A stretch of DNA of 64,000 nt from Pseudomonadota bacterium (GTDB lineage: Bacteria; Pseudomonadota; Alphaproteobacteria; Dongiales; Dongiaceae): positions 310,001 to 374,000 of the forward strand of contig JACPDN010000010.1 of NCBI GenBank assembly GCA_016183985.1. The letters are read 5' to 3'. A program made the translations under genes and the position numbers. Numbering within the stretch: the stretch's first letter is position 1; the number at the start of each line of letters is the position of its first letter. Positions 1-8,212 of this stretch are shown here, piece by piece. The notes beneath the pieces are model-generated. The model did not search any database, was not told the DNA's origin, and saw only the letters and a list, made by a program, of their open reading frames with translations.

Positions 1-512
1 TCCATTTGAAGAAAGCCGGCCTCTCGTCGCTGGCCGTCGACCTTTCCGCCTCGGATGCGGCCTTTGCCGGCGCGGTCGATGCCGCCGTGCTGATGAAGGA
101 TTCGGCGGCCAAGGTCGGGATCGACATCAATGTCATCAAGGAAGCCAATGACGGCTATTGGGACGCGGTGTGGATGAAGAAGCCGTGGTGCTTCTCCTAT
201 TGGAGCGGCCGGCCCACGGCGGATTGGATGTTCACCACGGCCTATGCGGCGGACGCCGCCTGGAACGACACCTTCTGGAAGAACGACCGCTTCAACGAAC
301 TGCTGCTCAACGCCCGTGCCGAAACCGACGAGCCGTCGCGTGCCGCCATGTATAAGGAGATGCAGCAGATTCTCCACGACGATGGCGGCATCATGGTCCT
401 GATGTTCAACAACTTCACCTCGGCGCATGCGGACAAGGTTGCCCATGGCGATCTCAATTCGAATTACGACCATGACGGCGGCTATATCTTCGAACGCTGG
501 TGGTTTGCTTGA
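1..512 (+). CDS. ABC transporter substrate-binding protein, family 5 (C-terminal part)
   Basis: Only the last ~169 residues are in the window; the gene begins upstream and the reading frame is open from base 3. The visible part fits the C-terminal lobe of family-5 (peptide/opine type) periplasmic binding proteins: the stretch MKKPWCFSYWSGRPTADWMF, the following helix with NDRFNELL, and the line MYKEMQQILHDDGGIMVLMF are typical of this lobe. Such proteins capture peptides, opines or similar solutes in the periplasm for an ABC importer. The matching permeases would lie upstream, outside the window, because the next gene downstream is an exporter. Family call firm, substrate unknown. Confidence 0.85.
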   Translation, partial: HLKKAGLSSLAVDLSASDAAFAGAVDAAVLMKDSAAKVGIDINVIKEANDGYWDAVWMKKPWCFSYWSGRPTADWMFTTAYAADAAWNDTFWKNDRFNELLLNARAETDEPSRAAMYKEMQQILHDDGGIMVLMFNNFTSAHADKVAHGDLNSNYDHDGGYIFERWWFA

Positions 513-540
513 GGATCTGGGCAAAGGCCGATCACATTGA

Positions 541-654
541 CCCTCTCCCCTCGCGGGAGAGGGTGCGAGCGTTAGCGAGCGGGTGAGGGGGATCTCTCAA
601 CGAGTCCGCTCTTTCAACCCCCTCACCCTGACCCTCTCCCGCGAGGGGAGAGGG
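541..654. repeat. Intergenic inverted repeat, type A
   Basis: Two G/C-rich arms (about 541-590 and 617-654) are reverse complements and each arm is itself palindromic around CTCGCGGGAG. It lies just after the stop of the binding-protein gene and resembles the extended palindromic repeats scattered between genes in many alphaproteobacteria. As RNA it would fold into a long stem that may protect or terminate the upstream transcript; that role is inference. Confidence 0.7.
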
Positions 655-728
655 AATGAGTTCGCGCTGCAACGCGCGTCACGTCACATCGCTTCCACCA
701 TCCCCACACGCATCACGCGCGCAGCCTC

Positions 729-757
729 TTGCCAAAATGTCGCATGCCGGTTATAGT
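729..757 (+). promoter_or_regulatory. Sigma70-like promoter before a 19-codon ORF
   Basis: TTGCCA (729-734), a 17-base spacer and TATAGT (752-757) fit the consensus spacing exactly. A start near 764 would leave a ~27-base leader before the ORF at 791. Seen in sequence; activity not tested. Confidence 0.55.
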
Positions 758-790
758 GCGCACCTCAACTGAACACGCCGGGAGGCTTGC

Positions 791-850
791 ATGACTTACA
801 TGCTCAATGACGCCATTCCCGGCCTGTCGTCGATGCGGTCCTTCCACTAG
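791..850 (+). CDS. 19-residue leader-type peptide
   Basis: A 20-codon ORF (starts MTYMLNDAIP, ends MRSFH, stop TAG) has a strong ribosome site GGGAGG at 780-785, six bases before ATG, and a good promoter upstream at 729-757. It is followed 14 bases after the stop by a 10-bp perfect hairpin (865-889). The eight bases CGGCCTGT inside the ORF (820-827) are identical to part of the hairpin 3' arm, so they could pair with the 5' arm instead, which is the layout of a leader-peptide attenuator. The next gene downstream is the ABC exporter at 1032. No family is recognised; it may equally be a stand-alone small RNA with a fortuitous ORF. Confidence 0.4.
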   Translation: MTYMLNDAIPGLSSMRSFH

Positions 851-864
851 GTCCCAGCACCGAC

Positions 865-900
865 GCACAGGCCGCCAGACGGCCTGTGCCTTCTTCATTC
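865..900 (+). terminator. Hairpin after the 19-codon ORF (terminator-like)
   Basis: GCACAGGCCG (865-874), loop CCAGA, CGGCCTGTGC (880-889), then CTTCTTCATT. The stem is perfect and very stable but the T-run is interrupted, so termination efficiency is uncertain. Confidence 0.5.
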
Positions 901-1031
901 CCAAACTGCGTTTGATATAGCCGGAACCATTGCGTTTCGGGGTTTTGCATCCGGTCCTTCGCCGCCGCACGCAAGCGCCCGCGAGTCCGTATCGCCCCCG
1001 TCGCTCTCCTTCCGGAAAAACATAAGAGGCG

Positions 1032-2903
1032 GTGAGCGTAGAGCTTACCGATAAAGCCATGACCGACCTTGTATTGTCGTCCGCATCGGCGGCGACCCAT
1101 GAGAAAGCCCGCAAACGCAGCGCTTTTTCTGCTGTTGCTGCGTTCACCGCCGTCTATTGGCGCAAGGAATGGCTGCGCGTGTTGTGGACCGCCGGCGCCA
1201 TGATGGCGGCGACGTTGATGGACATCGCCATTCCCGTCTTCGCCGGCCATCTCATCGATGCGGTGAGCGAGACGCGCGACCAGGCGGCACTCGACAACGC
1301 GCTGACCGCGCTCGCCAGCATCGTCGGCCTCGGCATCGTCGCCGTCGCCTTCCGCTTCCTGGGCTTCCTCGGCATCGTGCGCCTGAGCCTGCGCATCATG
1401 TCGCGGATGGTGGCGGACAGCTTCTGGCGCGTGCAGCGCTTTGCGACCGACTGGCACGCCAACACCTTCGCCGGATCGACCGTGCGCAAGATCACGCGCG
1501 GCATGTGGGCAATGGATACGCTGGATGACACCGTGCTGCTGGCCCTCTTCCCGGCCTTCGTCGTGCTGGTGGGATCGAGTGCGATCCTCGCCTGGCATTG
1601 GCCGCTGATGGGCCTTGCCGTGCTCATCGGGTCGGTCTTCTACGTCACCATGGTGGTGGTGCTGTCGCTGAAATTCGTCGGCCCCGCGGCGGCGCTTTCC
1701 AACCGCTGGGACACGAAGATGGGCGGGGCGCTGGCCGATTCCATCACCTGCAACGCCGTGGTCAAAAGCTTCGGTGCGGAGGCGCGGGAGGACGCGCTGC
1801 TGGGCCAAGTCATCGCCAAATGGCAGCGCCGCAGCCGCCGCTCCTGGATGCGCATGACGCATAACGGCACGCTGCAGGCGACGATGCTGCTGCTTTTCCG
1901 CGTCAGCATCATCGGCATGGCGCTGATGCTGTGGTGGGAGGGCCGCGCCACGCCCGGCGAGGTGGTCTATGTGCTGACCGCCTATCTGGTCATCCATGGC
2001 TATCTGTTCGATATCGGCTTCTACATCCGCGACCTGCAGCGTTCGGTCAACGATATGGAGGAGTTGGTCGAGATCAACGCCACACCCTTTGGCGTGAAGG
2101 ACAGCCATTGGGCACGACCGATCACCATCACCCAGGGCGAGATCGTGTTCGACGATGTGACCTTCCACTATGCCGGTCACATGACGCCGCTCTATGAAAA
2201 CTTCTCGCTCACCATCAAAGCGGGCGAGAAGGTGGGGCTCGTCGGCCTCTCCGGGTCGGGCAAGACGACCTTCGTCAAGCTGGTCCAGCGGCTCTATGAC
2301 ATCCAGAAGGGCGAGATCCGCATCGACGGGCAGAATGTGGCGCGGGCCCAGCAAAGCAGCCTGCGGTCACAGATCGCTCTGGTGCAACAGGAGCCGATCC
2401 TGTTCCACCGGTCGCTGGCCGAGAACATCGCCTACGCGAAGCCCGGCGCCACTCTGGCCGAGATCGAACAGGCGGCGCGATTGGCAAACGCGCATGACTT
2501 CATCGAGCGTCTGCCCAAGGGCTACCAGACCCTGGTCGGCGAGCGCGGGGTGAAGCTCTCAGGCGGCGAGCGGCAGCGTGTGGCCTTGGCGCGGGCGTTC
2601 CTGGCGGACGCACCGATCCTGATCCTCGACGAGGCGACCTCAAGCCTGGATTCGGAATCTGAGCATCTGATCCAGGAGGCGACGGCGCGGTTGATCGAAG
2701 GCCGCACGGCCATCGTCATCGCCCACCGCCTCTCCACCGTGCGGTCGCTCGAGCGCATCCTCATCTTCGACCGCGGCCGCGTGGTCGAGGAAGGCAGTCA
2801 CGGCACCCTCATCACACACGAAGACGGCATCTACCGCCGCCTCTTCGATCGCCAGGTAATGGGGTTGGTGGATGAGGATAGCGATGAGACCGAGGCGGCG
2901 TGA
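1032..2903 (+). CDS. ABC exporter, fused membrane and ATPase domains
   Basis: A half-transporter: an N-terminal six-helix exporter domain (about residues 35-340) followed by an ATPase domain (about 370-600). Walker A GLSGSGKTT lies near residue 403, the signature LSGGERQRVALARA near 510, Walker B ILILDEAT near 530 and the H-loop IAHRLST near 563. It would dimerise in the inner membrane and export a lipid, peptide or drug using ATP. 623 residues is normal for the class. GTG at 1032 has AAGAGG close upstream; ATG at 1059 is an alternative with a weaker site. It stands alone, with repeats on both sides, so the substrate cannot be inferred from context. Confidence 0.9.
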   Translation: MSVELTDKAMTDLVLSSASAATHEKARKRSAFSAVAAFTAVYWRKEWLRVLWTAGAMMAATLMDIAIPVFAGHLIDAVSETRDQAALDNALTALASIVGLGIVAVAFRFLGFLGIVRLSLRIMSRMVADSFWRVQRFATDWHANTFAGSTVRKITRGMWAMDTLDDTVLLALFPAFVVLVGSSAILAWHWPLMGLAVLIGSVFYVTMVVVLSLKFVGPAAALSNRWDTKMGGALADSITCNAVVKSFGAEAREDALLGQVIAKWQRRSRRSWMRMTHNGTLQATMLLLFRVSIIGMALMLWWEGRATPGEVVYVLTAYLVIHGYLFDIGFYIRDLQRSVNDMEELVEINATPFGVKDSHWARPITITQGEIVFDDVTFHYAGHMTPLYENFSLTIKAGEKVGLVGLSGSGKTTFVKLVQRLYDIQKGEIRIDGQNVARAQQSSLRSQIALVQQEPILFHRSLAENIAYAKPGATLAEIEQAARLANAHDFIERLPKGYQTLVGERGVKLSGGERQRVALARAFLADAPILILDEATSSLDSESEHLIQEATARLIEGRTAIVIAHRLSTVRSLERILIFDRGRVVEEGSHGTLITHEDGIYRRLFDRQVMGLVDEDSDETEAA

Positions 2904-2923
2904 GGCGGAGCCCAGTCGCACTA

Positions 2924-3046
2924 CCCCCTCTCCCTAACCCTCCCCCACGTTGGGGGGAGGGAATTCTATCCAGCTTGCCGTTGCTCTCGGAGCAAACTCG
3001 GTGAGCCCCCTCCCCCCCAACGTGGGGGAGGGTCGGGGAGAGGGGG
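2924..3046. repeat. Intergenic inverted repeat, type B (copy 1)
   Basis: Left arm 2924-2961 and right arm about 3008-3046 are near-perfect reverse complements; each arm holds an inner palindrome around CCCCCACGTTGGGGG. A second copy with the same left arm lies at 61591-61689 between yejB and yejA, so this is a dispersed element of the genome. Confidence 0.8.
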
Positions 3047-3160
3047 CGCCTGCCACAACCGCCGAACCATCCATCCAACGAGCGCAACCCACCCATGCTG
3101 ACCTTTCTCCTCGCCCACGCCCCCGCTATGATGCCGGCAATAGCGAATGGAGCTGCCGAT

Positions 3161-4219
3161 ATGAATAAGCCGGTGACGAAGCAGACGACTTTGGCCCCCA
3201 AGGGCATTGAGGCCACGGAGCCCCTGCTGCCGAAGAAAGATTGGCCGCAGGTGTTCAAGGACGGCATCATCTGGGACGCCCATGCCTGCCTGCCGCTCCT
3301 GCCCAATTACGATTGCAGTGCCTTGGAGCGGCACCGCGCCGCCGGCGCCACTTTCGTCTCGGTCAATGTCGGCATGGATTTCAATCCACTGGCGCAATGC
3401 ATCCGCGTCATCGCCGGTTTCCGCGACTGGATCGGCAAGCATCCCGACCATTACATCATGGTCGATACCCTGGATGACGTGCGCCGCGCCAAGTACCAAG
3501 GGAAGCTCGCCGTCTCCTTCGACCTCGAAGGATCGGCCATGATCGAGGACGATCTCGCCATGCTGGGCGTCTATCACGATCTCGGCGTGCGGCAGATGCA
3601 CCTCGCCTATAACCGCGACAACAACATCGCCGGCGGCTGCTTCGGCAAGAACCAGGGCCTGACCGATCTGGGCCGCGCGGTGGTCAAGGAATGCAACCGG
3701 GTGGGCATCACCATGGATTGCTCGCACTCGGCGCGCCAGACCAGCCTCGACGTGATGGAGGTTTCAACCAAGCCCGTGGTCTTCAGCCACAGCAACGCGA
3801 AAGCCTTGTGCGACCACCCGCGCAACATCGATGACGTGCAGATCAAACGCGCCGCCGAGACCGGCGGCATGGTCTGCATCACCGGCATCGGCCCGTTCCT
3901 CGGCGCCGATATCGAGACCGACACCATCATCCGCCATATCGACTACATGGTGGAAAAGATCGGCGTCGCCCATGTCGGCATCGGCATCGACTATTCCTTC
4001 GACCAAGACCACAGCGACCTCCCCGCAGGTGAAGACCCGGCCTTGTGGTGGCCCAAGGTCCAAGGCGTCGATTTCGACTTCTCAACCGTGCGGTTTGTGT
4101 CGCCAGAGCGCCTGCCAGATATCGCGGTGGGACTGCTGCGCCACGGCTACAAGGAGGCTGATGTGGCCGCCATCATGGGCGGGAATTTCATGCGCGTTGC
4201 TGAGGCTTGTTGGCGGTAA
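3161..4219 (+). CDS. Membrane dipeptidase family protein (peptidase M19)
   Basis: A TIM-barrel metallo-dipeptidase of the renal dipeptidase type, which hydrolyses dipeptides, sometimes with a D-residue. Visible metal-site motifs are DAHACL near residue 40, the bridging Glu in SFDLEG, the His of MDCSHS and of VVFSHSNA, the Asp of GIGIDYSFD, and the C-terminal GGNFMRV. In the first motif the usual H-x-D reads H-A-C, so one canonical metal ligand is replaced by Cys. ATG 3161 is chosen over an earlier in-frame ATG (3095) because GGAG sits nine bases before it; this gives 352 residues, a normal length without a signal peptide. Its stop is one base away from the stop of the opposing TIR gene. Confidence 0.88.
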   Translation: MNKPVTKQTTLAPKGIEATEPLLPKKDWPQVFKDGIIWDAHACLPLLPNYDCSALERHRAAGATFVSVNVGMDFNPLAQCIRVIAGFRDWIGKHPDHYIMVDTLDDVRRAKYQGKLAVSFDLEGSAMIEDDLAMLGVYHDLGVRQMHLAYNRDNNIAGGCFGKNQGLTDLGRAVVKECNRVGITMDCSHSARQTSLDVMEVSTKPVVFSHSNAKALCDHPRNIDDVQIKRAAETGGMVCITGIGPFLGADIETDTIIRHIDYMVEKIGVAHVGIGIDYSFDQDHSDLPAGEDPALWWPKVQGVDFDFSTVRFVSPERLPDIAVGLLRHGYKEADVAAIMGGNFMRVAEACWR

Positions 4220-4220
4220 A

Positions 4221-6749
4221 TCAGTCCAAAGTGAAATCAGTGAGACCTCCATCCAGGTCTCTTTCATTGATTTCTTTCAGTTTGTCCAGCTCCGCTAGAA
4301 ATGCAGCCTTTTCTTCAGCCGGCAGCGCTTTGGTTTTAAGGATGCCCTCTATAATACTTTGGCGAATTCTTCTATGAACCACATTGTTCTTATTCTTGAT
4401 GGAATTCCATTTTTGCGTTGCGCTATCAAAATCCGAAATCGCAATAAAATATCTAGACCACAGACCGTTCTGGATATCTGAACGTATCGACAAGAATCTC
4501 TTTGAGAGCAGCTCTAGCCCATCGAGCGCAATGTTAGGTTTCCCAAAAAGAATGGCGGTCATTACGTATTGTGCAATGACCTCGAACTGAGGTCGGACGG
4601 AAGCATTGATAGCCCTTTCCGCTGCTTCGAAGGCGGCCTGAGAGTTTCCCATCGCGGCCTCCAAAGTAGAAAGGCGATGCTGGAAGCGCATCTCGTCTTC
4701 TACTTTTGCAAGCTCCGCCATCAGCGTTTTCGCTGTTGGATATCGCTTCTCTGCGATTGCAACTTGGATAGAGTAATCGATGACAAATTTGTTCTCTGGG
4801 TCGGCTTCATGGGCCTTTCCGAGATGTTGTCGCGCCTCCTCAAATCTACCCTCTTCAAAGAGACACTGACCTAGCTCTCGATGTACTGCAGCTCCCTTTG
4901 CACCCAACGCTAGTGCTTCTCGATAAGCGACCACCGCCTTCGACATCGCGCCCTGCTTGCGACAGAGGAAACCCTCTACGAACTTTGCTTCTTTTAGGCT
5001 GATTGATCGAAGAGCATCCACCACTCGGCTGGCCTCTGCATACTTCTCTAGCTGAGTATATCCGCGAGCCAGATACTTCAGTGCTTCAAGTTGTCTTGGG
5101 CGCATCTCGAGCACCTGTTGCCCAATTGCGATCGACTTTTCGTATTCTTGATTATGATAAAGTGTCTGCTGCATCGCCGTAAGATCACTTGCGATGCGAA
5201 AAAGGCCACTCGTACCTTTTCCACTTAGTACGTAGGCTTTGTATCGTGCTCTGACTAGTGGCAGTGGCTCATAATCTTCCTCGGGATCGCTCAGGCGCTC
5301 TTCCCGATACTCATCGATAGCCTCAGCGATTTCCTTATATGGAAGGTTAATCTTGCCGAATGCTCTGTGCGCCGCCTCTTTGATCGGGTCTGATACCAAG
5401 TAGTACCCATGGTCATTGATCATCAGCAGAGCCATGTCGACAAGCTTCATTGCTTCCGAGTCGATGCCAATTTGATCGATTTCTAGGGACTTACCCAGTA
5501 CAGGGAGTGGGAGTGATTCGAACTGGGGCAGGATGCTAAGTATTAACCGCTGAGTTGCGGAGAGCTTACTATCCTTCTCGAGAAGCCGCAGAAAGGAAGC
5601 CTCACGAAAACCTATAATCTGAGAGGCGTCTCTCAGAATTTGCTCCTTACCATAGTCCTTTATCAAACCGATGGCATGATAAGCAGCTGGTGGGTAACCC
5701 TTAATTCTCTCCGCCAGGGCGTCGACCTCAGACGAATTGAGGTTGATATTCTCTCGCGAGCGCAGTTGCTGCACCAACGTCTTAGAGGCCTCGGGGGACA
5801 AGTGGTCGATCCGGACCTCTGGTAGCCAAGCACCCGGCTCCAACTCAACACGCGCGGGCTTACGGCGAGAGACAACGATAGTTCTAAGAATTTCTGATCT
5901 ATAAATTTCCAGAAGTAAGTCTTCGAAACCCTCGTAGAATCTACCTTCTTCGTCGAGAAGCCCTCCTCTATCGAGCAACAGGACAAGTTCTCGGTTTGCT
6001 TGTGCAGTCTCAATGTGCCGCAGGCACTCACGTATATTTATTGCGTCACCATCAAGAGCGGCTTGCTTTTGCAGCGCTTCATAATCTTGGGACGCCTTGG
6101 CAATCTCCAATAGAGCTGCGAGTTTCAGCCTCAGGTCAGCGACAGAGTCACCCTGCTCAACTTCCACCACTAAGCCGCGTTGAAAATCGAGAACATCCTT
6201 GAGGATTCGTTTTGCAACCGATCTTCGACCGATCCCAGGTAAACCCCAAAGAACAGCCATGCCGGGCGGTCGATGATCGTTTGCTGGAGCTAATGCTTGT
6301 TCGACACGGCCAATATCTTTTGAGCGGCCAATGAACAGGTCTGGGATCGTGCTTCGCTTCAGATCATTCACGTGCTCCTTGATTAAACGTGCAGCAACCG
6401 CAGGAGACTCAAGGAACGGAACATTTTCTTTCTGTAGCCAAAGAGGTAGATCCGAGATAGCGATCGTTGAATCCAAGCGAATACCGATCGCCCGGGATAT
6501 TTGATTGCTGAATAGCCGTTTCTCGCCCTCTGTCAATTCGAAGTCGACCCATAGGCTCTCGAGAGAGTTCTTTGATATGAAGAATACAAATACCCGGCTC
6601 TTCTCAAGGCCTTTAATTATTTCGTCTTTGAATGCTCGGCCATGATCAAAGGAAAAGCTGTCGTAGACGATGTACTCGCGCCCCAGTGTTTTCGCGACTG
6701 CATCCACAAAGAACTTGTCTTTGGACGAATGGGATAGAAATGCCTTCAT
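4221..6749 (-). CDS. TIR-domain STAND-type NTPase with TPR repeats, probable defence protein
   Basis: Three parts are visible. Residues 1-~110 form a TIR domain: start MKAFLSHSSKDK, then SRVFVFFISKNS and SLWVDFELTE, with Glu71 at the position of the catalytic Glu of NAD-cleaving TIR domains. Residues ~135-430 look like an NB-ARC/STAND module: FIGRSKDI, a P-loop-like GLPGIGRRS at 169-177, LVLLLDRGG as Walker B, and KGYPPAAYHA resembling the GxPxA box. The rest is a helical array of TPR-like repeats. In this plan the repeats sense a trigger, the NTPase oligomerises and TIR depletes NAD; that is family knowledge and inference here. The P-loop Lys is replaced by Arg-Arg. ATG 6749 is preferred (AGGG six bases upstream) over ATG 6788. 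Base composition is clearly AT-richer than neighbours, indicating horizontal gain. No integrase is seen nearby. Confidence 0.85.
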   Translation of the reverse strand: MKAFLSHSSKDKFFVDAVAKTLGREYIVYDSFSFDHGRAFKDEIIKGLEKSRVFVFFISKNSLESLWVDFELTEGEKRLFSNQISRAIGIRLDSTIAISDLPLWLQKENVPFLESPAVAARLIKEHVNDLKRSTIPDLFIGRSKDIGRVEQALAPANDHRPPGMAVLWGLPGIGRRSVAKRILKDVLDFQRGLVVEVEQGDSVADLRLKLAALLEIAKASQDYEALQKQAALDGDAINIRECLRHIETAQANRELVLLLDRGGLLDEEGRFYEGFEDLLLEIYRSEILRTIVVSRRKPARVELEPGAWLPEVRIDHLSPEASKTLVQQLRSRENINLNSSEVDALAERIKGYPPAAYHAIGLIKDYGKEQILRDASQIIGFREASFLRLLEKDSKLSATQRLILSILPQFESLPLPVLGKSLEIDQIGIDSEAMKLVDMALLMINDHGYYLVSDPIKEAAHRAFGKINLPYKEIAEAIDEYREERLSDPEEDYEPLPLVRARYKAYVLSGKGTSGLFRIASDLTAMQQTLYHNQEYEKSIAIGQQVLEMRPRQLEALKYLARGYTQLEKYAEASRVVDALRSISLKEAKFVEGFLCRKQGAMSKAVVAYREALALGAKGAAVHRELGQCLFEEGRFEEARQHLGKAHEADPENKFVIDYSIQVAIAEKRYPTAKTLMAELAKVEDEMRFQHRLSTLEAAMGNSQAAFEAAERAINASVRPQFEVIAQYVMTAILFGKPNIALDGLELLSKRFLSIRSDIQNGLWSRYFIAISDFDSATQKWNSIKNKNNVVHRRIRQSIIEGILKTKALPAEEKAAFLAELDKLKEINERDLDGGLTDFTLD

Positions 6750-6854
6750 AGTCGCCCTGCGAAGATCTCTTTCATTAGTCGAAATCATATCAGTTATACC
6801 ACTTAAAGTCTACGGGAGCAGGGCCGTGCAACACCAGATTGGGTCTATAGATAC

Positions 6855-7433
6855 ATGTTAAGCAAAGTGAAAATTATCACTAGCGATATCCTTTCCGACG
6901 ACTACTACCTGCTGAAAAAAACCACGTTCGACATGCAGCGCCGCGACGGGTCTTGGGTGACGACGACGCGGGAGACGTATGATCGCGGCAATGGGTGTTG
7001 CATTCTGCTTTATGACCCGCGCCGTGAGACCGTGCTGTTGACGCGGCAGTTTCGTTTTCCGGCCTATGTGAACGGACATGCCGAGCCGCTGATCGAGGTC
7101 TGCGCGGGGCTGCTGGATGAGCATGACCCGGAGACGGCGATCGTCAGGGAGGCGGCGGAGGAATGCGGTGTTGCCGTCACCAACCCGACGCGGGTGTTCG
7201 AGTGCTTCATGAGCCCGGGGTCGGTCACCGAGCGCCTGACATTCTTCATCGCTGAATACTCGCCCGAGATGCGCACCGGCGATGGCGGCGGCCTCGCTCA
7301 TGAGGGCGAGGATATTGAGGTGATCGAGATGGCGCTCGACGAGGCGCTGGCCCAAGTGAAGGACGGGCGCATCTGTGATGCGAAGACCGTGATGCTGCTG
7401 CAATATGCGGCGCTGAACGGGGTGATGGGGTAG
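6855..7433 (+). CDS. nudK: NudK-type Nudix hydrolase (GDP-mannose pyrophosphatase)
   Basis: 192 residues matching the E. coli NudK plan from end to end: ILSDDYYLL near the N-terminus, RETYDRGNG, QFRFPAYVNG, EVCAGLLDE, MSPGSVTERLTFFIAEYS, EDIEVIEM and DAKTVMLLQY. The Nudix box runs from GLLDEHDPET to REAAEECG (about residues 83-103); the first box Glu is Asp here, while the metal-binding REAAEE core is intact. Known NudK enzymes split GDP-mannose and related nucleotide sugars into GMP and the sugar phosphate. No ribosome site is visible before ATG, but TATAGA lies three bases upstream, so the mRNA could be leaderless; the start fits homologues. It is divergent from the TIR gene across 66-105 bases. 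Confidence 0.88.
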   Translation: MLSKVKIITSDILSDDYYLLKKTTFDMQRRDGSWVTTTRETYDRGNGCCILLYDPRRETVLLTRQFRFPAYVNGHAEPLIEVCAGLLDEHDPETAIVREAAEECGVAVTNPTRVFECFMSPGSVTERLTFFIAEYSPEMRTGDGGGLAHEGEDIEVIEMALDEALAQVKDGRICDAKTVMLLQYAALNGVMG

Positions 7434-7452
7434 CGGGCCTGCTCTCCCTTTC

Positions 7453-7541
7453 TTGTCATGCCCGCGAAAGCGGGCATCCATTCTTCCGCCGCGACATCTC
7501 GCCGGCACACCCATGGATCCCCGCTTTCGCGGGGATGACAA
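7453..7541. repeat. Intergenic inverted repeat, type C
   Basis: TTGTCATGCCCGCGAAAGCG (from 7453) faces its near reverse complement ending TCGCGGGGATGACAA (to 7541); each arm also contains the small palindrome CCCGCGAAAGCGGG. This is the widespread TGTCAT-type palindromic repeat seen between genes of many alphaproteobacteria. It separates the converging nudK and tetR genes and could act as a bidirectional terminator. Confidence 0.8.
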
Positions 7542-7552
7542 TTGGGGCGCGC

Positions 7553-8197
7553 CTAAACCCGCATCCCCTGCATCAGCTGGGCGACGTGGCGGCGCAAGGT
7601 GGCCTTGGCTTCCGTATCGAGGATGCCGCTTTCGGCGCTGTCGGCGCCGGCGCGGAGGCCCGCCAGCCAGCGCATGAAGTACCAGAGGTTGAGAGCGCCC
7701 AGCATTTCAGCCGCCGCGTCGATGTCGGCATGGGCGCCGATCTTGGCCCGCGCCTTTAGCACGCCGAGGAGCTTCCGGAACTGGTCGACGCGCATCAGCT
7801 CATCCGAGACGAAGGCGGTCGAAAGGCTCGACTGGTCGGTGAAGGACGCGCCGAAGAGCGCCGACCAGACGGCGCGGTCGAGATAGCCGATCTCGGTCTC
7901 GAAATCGGTCTCCATCATGCGGCAGATGGCGTCCACAGGATCAGCCGGCGGGTTGTCGATCACCTTGGACGTTGCCGCCTGCACCAAATCGCGGTCGGCC
8001 TGGTAGATGGCAAGCCCGATCTCGGCCTTCGACTTGAAGTAGTTATAGACCGTGCCGACCGAGAGCTCGGCGGCATCGGCGATGTCTTCCATGGAGGCGG
8101 AATTGAACCCCTCAGCCTGGAACAGCCTGGCGGCGGCGACCATAATCGCTTGTTTTCGTTTCTCTTTTTGGCGTTCGCGCAAGCCGGGCTCGGCCAT
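7553..8197 (-). CDS. TetR/AcrR family repressor
   Basis: 214 residues. The N-terminal HTH is clear: RKQAIMVAAARLFQAEGF, then ASMEDIADAAELSVGTVYNY and FKSKAEI (about residues 14-60); the rest is the helical ligand-binding and dimerisation domain. It is transcribed divergently from the aminotransferase at 8290, and the 92-base spacer holds three copies of a CTATAAT-type half site (8213-8261), so it probably represses both itself and the aminotransferase, with an amine or amino acid as a plausible inducer. The inducer is inference from the neighbour only. Confidence 0.88.
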   Translation of the reverse strand: MAEPGLRERQKEKRKQAIMVAAARLFQAEGFNSASMEDIADAAELSVGTVYNYFKSKAEIGLAIYQADRDLVQAATSKVIDNPPADPVDAICRMMETDFETEIGYLDRAVWSALFGASFTDQSSLSTAFVSDELMRVDQFRKLLGVLKARAKIGAHADIDAAAEMLGALNLWYFMRWLAGLRAGADSAESGILDTEAKATLRRHVAQLMQGMRV

Positions 8198-8212
8198 CGG
8201 GGTTTCCTTGAT

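Noticed and set aside
804..2354. 516-codon minus-strand frame over the ABC exporter
   Set aside because: Shadow of the exporter, with His/Gln/Asp-rich low-complexity translation.
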